In this document: piece by piece, positions 59,251 through 64,000 of the stretch
How positions within the stretch are numbered: the first letter of the stretch is position 1
Layout of the letters: each line of letters opens with the position of its first letter
DNA from: Paenibacillus oceani
GTDB lineage: Bacteria > Bacillota > Bacilli > Paenibacillales > NBRC-103111
Direction of reading: 5' to 3'
Assembly (NCBI RefSeq): GCF_014705615.1
Contig: NZ_JACXJA010000019.1
Location: forward strand, 62,001 to 126,000
DNA length: 64,000 bases
The notes under the pieces: generated by a model
Seen by the model: the letters and a program-made list of their open reading frames with translations, nothing else
Database searches by the model: none
What the model was told of the DNA's origin: nothing
Made by a program: the position numbers and the translations under genes

Positions 59251-60684
59251 TCAGGCAAGAGGCCGATCGGCCCTCGCCTCTTCGTCTTGGCCGGACCCCG
59301 GACGCAACCGGCGAAGCTCGGACAGAAGCGTCTGCCGGTCAATCATCTCCGACCAGTACAGCTTGAGCGGATGGTGCAAAGCGCCGAGCAGGCGGATCGG
59401 TACGCCGAGATCCGTATGCCACCGGTAGGACGGCATAATCTCGCGAAAAATCTGGTCATGTTGCGGGCGATTCAGCCCCGTATCCTCCTGCGGCGGCGCT
59501 TCGGCGACTGGCTTGCATGCGGGAACCGTCAGCGTACGGCTGCGTATCCACTGCTGGGCTTGGACGGAAGCGGTGTAGTCGACGAACAGCTTGACCGCCT
59601 CTTTGGCTTTGGAGCGCCGGCTCGCCATCAGTCCGATCGCGATAAGAAGCGTCGCCGGCACGTCCATATAGGGAACAGGGGCAATGTCGTACCGGACGGC
59701 GGAATGCTTCAAATCGTTCAAACTGTTATACGTGGCGAGCTGCATCGAGATTTTGCCGGAAATAAACAGCTGGCTCGCCTCGGGTTCGCTTTCGGACAAA
59801 TAGGGCGGGAAGGCATGGCGGTTCTGAATGATCGACCCGCACAAATCGATGCCGTCCATCATCCGCTCCCAGTCCGGCTCGTCCGGGCGCGCTCTGCGTT
59901 TTCCGCCCTGCAGCAGGAATAGCGGCCAGCGGTTTTCCGATACTTGGTAAAAGTGAAAGCCGTGACGGCTTCCCGGAACCGTCAGTTTCTCGGCGGCGTC
60001 AATCAGGCGCTCCCACGTCCAGCCGGAATCCGGCTCGGGCAATCCCGCCTCGGCGAAATGGTCTTTGTTGTAGCAAAGCACGACGGGGGAGAAGACGACC
60101 GGTTGGGCATACAGGTTCCCGTCTGCGGAGAAAGCGTCGGTCAGAAACCGATACGTGCCCTCCGCGTAATCAAGCGGTTCCAACAAATCGGCGCAGCCGT
60201 TCTCGATTAATTGGATGAAATGGTTGTGATTGATCGTAATCAGATCGGCCGTTCCGTCCTCGAGGTAAGTGCGAATCGTATCGAGCGGTGAAGAACGCAG
60301 CGAAGAATCCAGCATGCTCCAGGCTACGGGCTTGACGTGAATGGACGGATGCAGCTTGTGGAAGTCTTCCAGCAGCCGGGAAAATTCGAGATCCCGTTCG
60401 ATGGAAGGCATGCAGATGATCGTAATCGTCGTTTTCGGCCTGACGGCCGGGGCGGTTACTCTGCTTCCCACTTTGTCCAGCTTGACGATCAGCCCTTCCG
60501 CGGCCAGAGTGTCCAGCCCTTTGCGCACCGAATTGTTGCTCAGCTCAAACTGCTTGGCAAGCGAGCTTTCCGAGGGCAGAAAGTCGCCTTCGGCGTAAGT
60601 GCCGTCCATAATCCGTCTGCGCAGCTCGTCCGTAAGGCGTTCCAGCCGGGCCGCAAACGATTTACGGCTTATTCGTTTCGTCAT
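59251..60684 (-). CDS. GntR-type regulator fused to a solute-binding-protein domain
   Basis: A 477-residue cytoplasmic protein with no signal peptide. Residues 1-80 are a GntR winged helix (LTDELRRRIMDGTYAEGDFL, PSESSLAKQFELSNNSVRKG, LDTLAAEGLIVKL). Residues about 90-440 are a family-1 extracellular SBP fold used as effector domain (LLEDFHKLHPSIHVKPVAW, VLCYNKDHFAEAGLPEPDSG, WTWERLIDAAEKL). ATG 60684 follows GGGAGAG at 8 nt; the TTG at 60690 is too close to it. It is divergent from the MDR gene across a gap with inverted GTTGAT/ATCAAC sites and precedes the second Gfo/Idh gene, so both are likely targets. A sugar ligand is plausible. Confidence 0.88.
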   Translation of the reverse strand: MTKRISRKSFAARLERLTDELRRRIMDGTYAEGDFLPSESSLAKQFELSNNSVRKGLDTLAAEGLIVKLDKVGSRVTAPAVRPKTTITIICMPSIERDLEFSRLLEDFHKLHPSIHVKPVAWSMLDSSLRSSPLDTIRTYLEDGTADLITINHNHFIQLIENGCADLLEPLDYAEGTYRFLTDAFSADGNLYAQPVVFSPVVLCYNKDHFAEAGLPEPDSGWTWERLIDAAEKLTVPGSRHGFHFYQVSENRWPLFLLQGGKRRARPDEPDWERMMDGIDLCGSIIQNRHAFPPYLSESEPEASQLFISGKISMQLATYNSLNDLKHSAVRYDIAPVPYMDVPATLLIAIGLMASRRSKAKEAVKLFVDYTASVQAQQWIRSRTLTVPACKPVAEAPPQEDTGLNRPQHDQIFREIMPSYRWHTDLGVPIRLLGALHHPLKLYWSEMIDRQTLLSELRRLRPGSGQDEEARADRPLA

Positions 60685-60721
60685 AACCAATCTCTCCCGT
60701 TAGATGTCCTAATGGATATCT

Positions 60722-60749
60722 TAGTTGATTTGGTTGATGTTATCAACTA
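60722..60749. promoter_or_regulatory. Candidate operator of the GntR-SBP regulator
   Basis: TAGTTGAT (60722-60729) and ATCAACTA (60742-60749) are a perfect inverted repeat. A nested GTTGAT-GTT-ATCAAC (60733-60747) is a second one sharing the right arm. They lie 38 bp from the regulator's start and between the divergent genes. Confidence 0.6.
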
Positions 60750-60839
60750 CAACTTTAAACAAACAACTTCTATTTATCGTCATGCATTAGATTGGGCAAA
60801 ATTAATAATAGTTATGAACTAATAAACCCGAAAAATACG

Positions 60840-60867
60840 TTGACTTTGCCGTATTATGAACTATAAA
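60840..60867 (+). promoter_or_regulatory. Promoter of the MDR dehydrogenase gene
   Basis: TTGACT (60840-60845), 16 nt, TATAAA (60862-60867). The leader would be about 80 nt. Confidence 0.6.
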
Positions 60868-60951
60868 ATGAATTAAGGTTAAAAGTTAAAATATGAAACT
60901 ACAGGCGTGTCGCAGCAAGGCGAGACACCGCCATAGCGGAGGAGAGCGACC

Positions 60952-61944
60952 ATGAGAGCGGCAAGAAGCGTTGGAGGGTTATTGGAGATTACCGACATAC
61001 CGGTGCCGGCTGTTACAGATACGTCGGTGCTGGTGGAAACATCCTATTCTGCGGTGAGCACAGGTACCGAGCTGATGGTGCTGCGCAACGGGGGCACCGC
61101 TTTTCTCGGATACAGCGCGACAGGGATCGTCAGGGAAGCGGGCAAGGACGTCGATCATGTGAAGGCGGGAGACCGGATCGTATGTTACGGAGCGCATACG
61201 CATGCCGATTATTTTCTGGCCGGCCGCAACCACGTCGCTCCGATTCCGGACCATGTAGATCCGCAGGAGGCGGCCTTTGCAGGAATCGCCACGATCGCGC
61301 TGCAAGGTCTCCGGCAAGCCGATCTGCGTTTCGGAGAAACGGTCGTCGTGCTCGGGCTCGGCATCGTCGGCCAACTTGCTGCGCAAATCGCTCATGCGGC
61401 GGCATACCGCGTCATTGCGATGGATTTGATGGAGACGCGTTGTCAGATGCTGGAGCAAGCCGGTCTGCAAAACGTATGCCGTTCGCCGGAGCAGGTGCAG
61501 GAGCGGGTCCGTGAAGCAACCCGCGGACACGGGGCCGATTGCGTGCTCATTTGCGCCAATACGAAGGAGCACCGGCTGATCGACCAGGCTTTGGATTGGA
61601 TTCGCGACAAAGGCAAAATCGTAATCGTCGGCGATACGAATACGGAATTTACCCGCAACAAGCTGTTCGCGAAGGAAGCGCAAATTACGATTTCCCGCGC
61701 CGGCGGGCCGGGACGTTACGATAAAGAGTACGAGCAGGAAGGCCGCGACTATCCGTACGGCTATATCCGCTGGTCGCTGCAGCGCAACCTGGATGAGTTT
61801 GCCCGGTTGCTCGCGTCGGGCCGGATGAACTTGAAGCCGCTCGTAACCGGCGTCTACAAGCTCGAACAGCTGGAGGCGGCTTACGAGCGCGCCAAGCAAG
61901 CCCCGTCGGAAACGATGGGAACGCTGATCCGCTTCGGCGAATGA
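60952..61944 (+). CDS. Medium-chain dehydrogenase/reductase without zinc ligands
   Basis: A 330-residue cytoplasmic enzyme with a GroES-like N-domain and a Rossmann C-domain (ETVVVLGLGIVGQLAAQIAH). The usual catalytic-zinc Cys position is occupied by YSAVSTGTELMVL, the pattern of the BchC-like MDR branch, so zinc-dependent alcohol oxidation is unlikely. The cofactor-specificity strand ends AMDLMETR, where the acidic residue favours NAD. ATG 60952 follows GGAGGAG. It is divergent from the GntR-SBP regulator and monocistronic, ending at a terminator. It probably works on the same carbohydrate derivative as the Gfo/Idh enzyme at 58050. Confidence 0.88.
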   Translation: MRAARSVGGLLEITDIPVPAVTDTSVLVETSYSAVSTGTELMVLRNGGTAFLGYSATGIVREAGKDVDHVKAGDRIVCYGAHTHADYFLAGRNHVAPIPDHVDPQEAAFAGIATIALQGLRQADLRFGETVVVLGLGIVGQLAAQIAHAAAYRVIAMDLMETRCQMLEQAGLQNVCRSPEQVQERVREATRGHGADCVLICANTKEHRLIDQALDWIRDKGKIVIVGDTNTEFTRNKLFAKEAQITISRAGGPGRYDKEYEQEGRDYPYGYIRWSLQRNLDEFARLLASGRMNLKPLVTGVYKLEQLEAAYERAKQAPSETMGTLIRFGE

Positions 61945-62297
61945 GCGGACGACGCCGGATCGTTTGATCCGGGAGCGGTACTTCCAGCTCCAGCAGTGCC
62001 GGCAGACCGTTTCCAATCGATTATGAGACGCCGCTTTACCCGTTTAAGATGCGGGAACGGCGTCTTTTTGCGTGCAAGCGCAAGTGGCGTAGTTCCGGAC
62101 GATTTCCGGATCGGGATAACGTTGGGGGAGAAGGCAAGCGACTCGGTCTGAACGGTTTTCTTGCACCGTCATACTCGCATACTGTGTAAAACCCGATGGG
62201 ATAAAATATCATTTTTTCCCAGACAAGTCATATCCGCGCCCATGGAAAGTTGGTATAATGAGGACATGTTGGAATTTATCCCAGGGGGAACTTATAT
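61945..62297 (+). other. Spacer with terminator and promoter
   Basis: No gene is seen. It contains the MDR terminator at 62026-62069 and an extended -10 box TGGTATAAT (TATAAT at 62254-62259) for the next gene. The -35 region is poor. Confidence 0.5.
62026..62069 (+). terminator. Terminator of the MDR gene
   Basis: AGACGCCG (62026-62033) pairs with CGGCGTCT (62058-62065), with an inner CCCG/CGGG pair, then TTTT. Confidence 0.85.
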
Positions 62298-63665
62298 ATG
62301 AAGCAAAGTACAAAGCGGGAGGCGGCGGCCGGGAGAGGAGCAGCCGATATCGCAAGATCCGGTCAGACGGGGACGGCGGCGATGAACCCGTTTCACCGCT
62401 CCGGGACTGCTGAGCTGCATAATGCCCATCGGACGGTCGGCAATCGCGCCGTGCAGCGGATGGTGGCGAAGACGATGAGCCCGGATACGGATACGGAGGC
62501 TCGAAGCGGGACCGGCAGGGCCGTCGTACAGCGGATGCCGGATGTAAGCAGCTTTAAAAAAAGCACGGCTGTCACGTTCATGAGACGGAGCAAAATTAAA
62601 CAAGTCGACCAGGCGCTTGCCGCCTATAACGCGCTCGGCGAGCGGGAATTTGCGAATCGGAGCGCCGGACTGGGCGCGATTATTCAAGAGTGCGATACGT
62701 ATCTCGCTCATCCGAAAGCCCATCCGGGGCGGGTTTCCGGCGTAACCGACTTGAAGGAGCACGCCTGTAAAGAGCTTGTCATTATGGACATCTTGACCGA
62801 GGCGGATACTCTGGAAGGGGCCGACAAGTTTTTGAAACTGTATGAAGCCCACGACGCCTGGCTCCTCGTCAAAGATGCCGTGCCCAGATTGGATAAATAC
62901 GATATCAATCAAATTTTATTCAGTAGTTTGCAGGAGCTGCGGAGTGCGCCCGGCGAAACCGAGAAAGTGCTGGAGCATGAGCTCGCTCAGCTCCAAGAAA
63001 TTATGAACGACGGCGACACCCCGGAAATTACAAGGAAGGCGCTCCAGGAAATACTCGACAATGTGAACAAGATTCATATGAACGCGATGCTGCCGGGGGC
63101 CCGGTTCACGAACGAGAAAGAGAAGCAATCGGGCATTGCGGAGAAGTATGTCGTCAATCATAACTTGAATGCGCCGGGAGGATCGGCGGAAAGGCTCGGA
63201 TCGCTTGCGCACGAATTGACGCATGTCTCGATATCCGAGCAATTCGGCAATACCGCGCTTTTCTTTGCTTTTGACCCCGGGACGAGCGACGACGACGTTA
63301 TGGCCTTGGTGGAGAAGCGCCACCGGGCCTTGGACGCATTGATTGCCGCTATGGATGTGGGCGGATTTAGCAAGGAGCAGGCCGACTTGCTGCGGATGAA
63401 GCTCGAATATCCGCGCAAAGGCGGCAGCGGCGGCGTGTTGAAGTACGTTTCTTCGTTTTTCCAAAGCAATAAAATTACGCGGGAAGAGAAGGAGAAGGCC
63501 GAGGCGCTTGTAGCCAAAGGAATGGATAATACGGTCATCGAATTCGACACGGTTATCAACCAGATGCTGATTTATATGCATCAATGGAAAATTCCGCAGG
63601 ACAACCCGTTTTATGTGCTCCTGCAAACGGTCGCTCAAGACGCCTACGATCATCGTATGGGGTAG
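62298..63665 (+). CDS. Putative HExxH metallopeptidase with N-terminal VQR motifs (toxin/effector-like)
   Basis: A 455-residue protein without signal peptide. The first 80 residues are polar and disordered-looking and contain NRAVQRMVAK and GRAVVQRMPD, the short VQR repeats known from eCIS/DUF4157-type cargo proteins. A helical middle follows (about 90-260). Residues 300-315 have SLAHELTHVSISEQFGN, a zinc-protease HExxH with His305, Glu306 and His309. A further helical part ends HRMG. The DUF4157 core motif (EQEAD) is not seen. ATG 62298 follows AGGGGGA. No structural phage-tail or eCIS gene is in the window. Peptidase activity is inferred from the motif alone. Confidence 0.65.
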   Translation: MKQSTKREAAAGRGAADIARSGQTGTAAMNPFHRSGTAELHNAHRTVGNRAVQRMVAKTMSPDTDTEARSGTGRAVVQRMPDVSSFKKSTAVTFMRRSKIKQVDQALAAYNALGEREFANRSAGLGAIIQECDTYLAHPKAHPGRVSGVTDLKEHACKELVIMDILTEADTLEGADKFLKLYEAHDAWLLVKDAVPRLDKYDINQILFSSLQELRSAPGETEKVLEHELAQLQEIMNDGDTPEITRKALQEILDNVNKIHMNAMLPGARFTNEKEKQSGIAEKYVVNHNLNAPGGSAERLGSLAHELTHVSISEQFGNTALFFAFDPGTSDDDVMALVEKRHRALDALIAAMDVGGFSKEQADLLRMKLEYPRKGGSGGVLKYVSSFFQSNKITREEKEKAEALVAKGMDNTVIEFDTVINQMLIYMHQWKIPQDNPFYVLLQTVAQDAYDHRMG

Positions 63666-63719
63666 AGGCGGGACAGTTGTTCATCTCCGTCTTACAGCCC
63701 GTTCCTATCAAGCGAGAGC

Positions 63720-63755
63720 AGCCTCCCTTCATTTGCCGGGAGGCTTTACTTTTGA
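63720..63755 (+). terminator. Terminator of the HExxH protein gene
   Basis: AGCCTCCC (63720-63727) pairs with GGGAGGCT (63738-63745), followed by TTACTTTTG. Confidence 0.8.
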
Positions 63756-63923
63756 TTTTGCAGGGGATTCCGAATGTCCGGTCATGCATAAATTAACATA
63801 AAAACATATATTTACATCCCGGAGGATCATTGCTACTATTTGGATAACCGCATCAGGATCGTGTGTGGAAGGCGCGACGAAAACCAATATTTCAGGGAAT
63901 TTGAAATCAGGGAGGGGAGTACA

Positions 63924-64000
63924 ATGAGCCGCACAATAGGAAAAGTAATATTGGCAGCGCTTGCAATCGCTTTGCCGGCCGCCGCTTGCAGCAAAGCAGC
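63924..64000 (+). CDS. Lipoprotein, N-terminal fragment (continues beyond window)
   Basis: Only 25 codons are visible. ATG 63924 follows GGGAGGGGAG. The peptide MSRTIGKVILAALAIALPAA ends in a lipobox-like PAAAC with Cys after a hydrophobic stretch, so a surface lipoprotein is expected. What it does cannot be told. Confidence 0.75.
   Translation, partial: MSRTIGKVILAALAIALPAAACSKA

Noticed and set aside
1-64000. tRNA, rRNA, insertion sequences, prophage or integrative elements
   Set aside because: No cloverleaf with conserved T-loop, no transposase or integrase-like protein and no terminal repeats with target duplications were seen.

Overview
The window is a 64 kb chromosomal segment of a Gram-positive, spore-former-type bacterium, most likely Paenibacillaceae (Paenibacillus, Cohnella or a close relative). 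The evidence is the uvrC / ktrA / LysR / sdhCAB neighbourhood, a ydaO-type c-di-AMP riboswitch, SLH-anchored surface proteins, a YesN-type AraC regulator beside LplB/LplC-type permeases, many family-1 solute-binding proteins (SBPs) and GGAGG ribosome binding sites. No rRNA, tRNA, CRISPR array, prophage or insertion sequence was recognised.

Layout. 1-9 kb is core: the 3' end of uvrC, a CPBP membrane protease, a c-di-AMP riboswitch in front of a wrecked ktrB and an intact ktrA, a LysR regulator and sdhCAB. 9.6-11.7 kb is a cytoplasmic glycoside-hydrolase-like protein. 12-20.6 kb is a first signalling/surface locus: hybrid histidine kinase, BTAD-type response regulator, SLH-collagen protein and RCC1 beta-propeller protein. 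20.8-28.5 kb carries a GNAT/membrane-protein/TetR group, a LacI regulator with a textbook promoter-operator, a metallophosphoesterase and a heparinase II/III-like protein. 29.4-34.3 kb is an ECF sigma factor locus with three paralogous SBPs and no permease; one SBP is tethered by a transmembrane helix and occupies the anti-sigma position. 34.8-41 kb is an ion/membrane region: two paralogous small membrane proteins, KhtT/KhtU-like K+/H+ antiporter, two YitT proteins and a Gfo/Idh/MocA oxidoreductase. 41.2-50.5 kb is a second kinase/BTAD-regulator locus followed by a 1600-residue NHL-FN3-SLH protein. 50.5-62 kb is carbohydrate uptake and oxidation: YesN-like regulator, SBP and two permeases, a second Gfo/Idh/MocA enzyme, a GntR-SBP fusion regulator and a zinc-less MDR dehydrogenase. 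The end holds a putative HExxH metallopeptidase with VQR motifs and the start of a lipoprotein gene.

How it fits together. Two themes recur. First, sensing with solute-binding folds: in front of an ABC transporter, fused to a GntR DNA-binding domain, and fused to a transmembrane segment beside an ECF sigma factor. Second, duplicated modules: the two kinase/BTAD-regulator pairs each precede large secreted repeat proteins, and the small membrane protein, the YitT gene and the Gfo/Idh gene are each present twice. The strongest candidates for undescribed biology are the sigma/SBP operon, the paired kinase-surface protein loci and the new small membrane protein family. All functions are inferred from sequence motifs and context; nothing was searched against a database.
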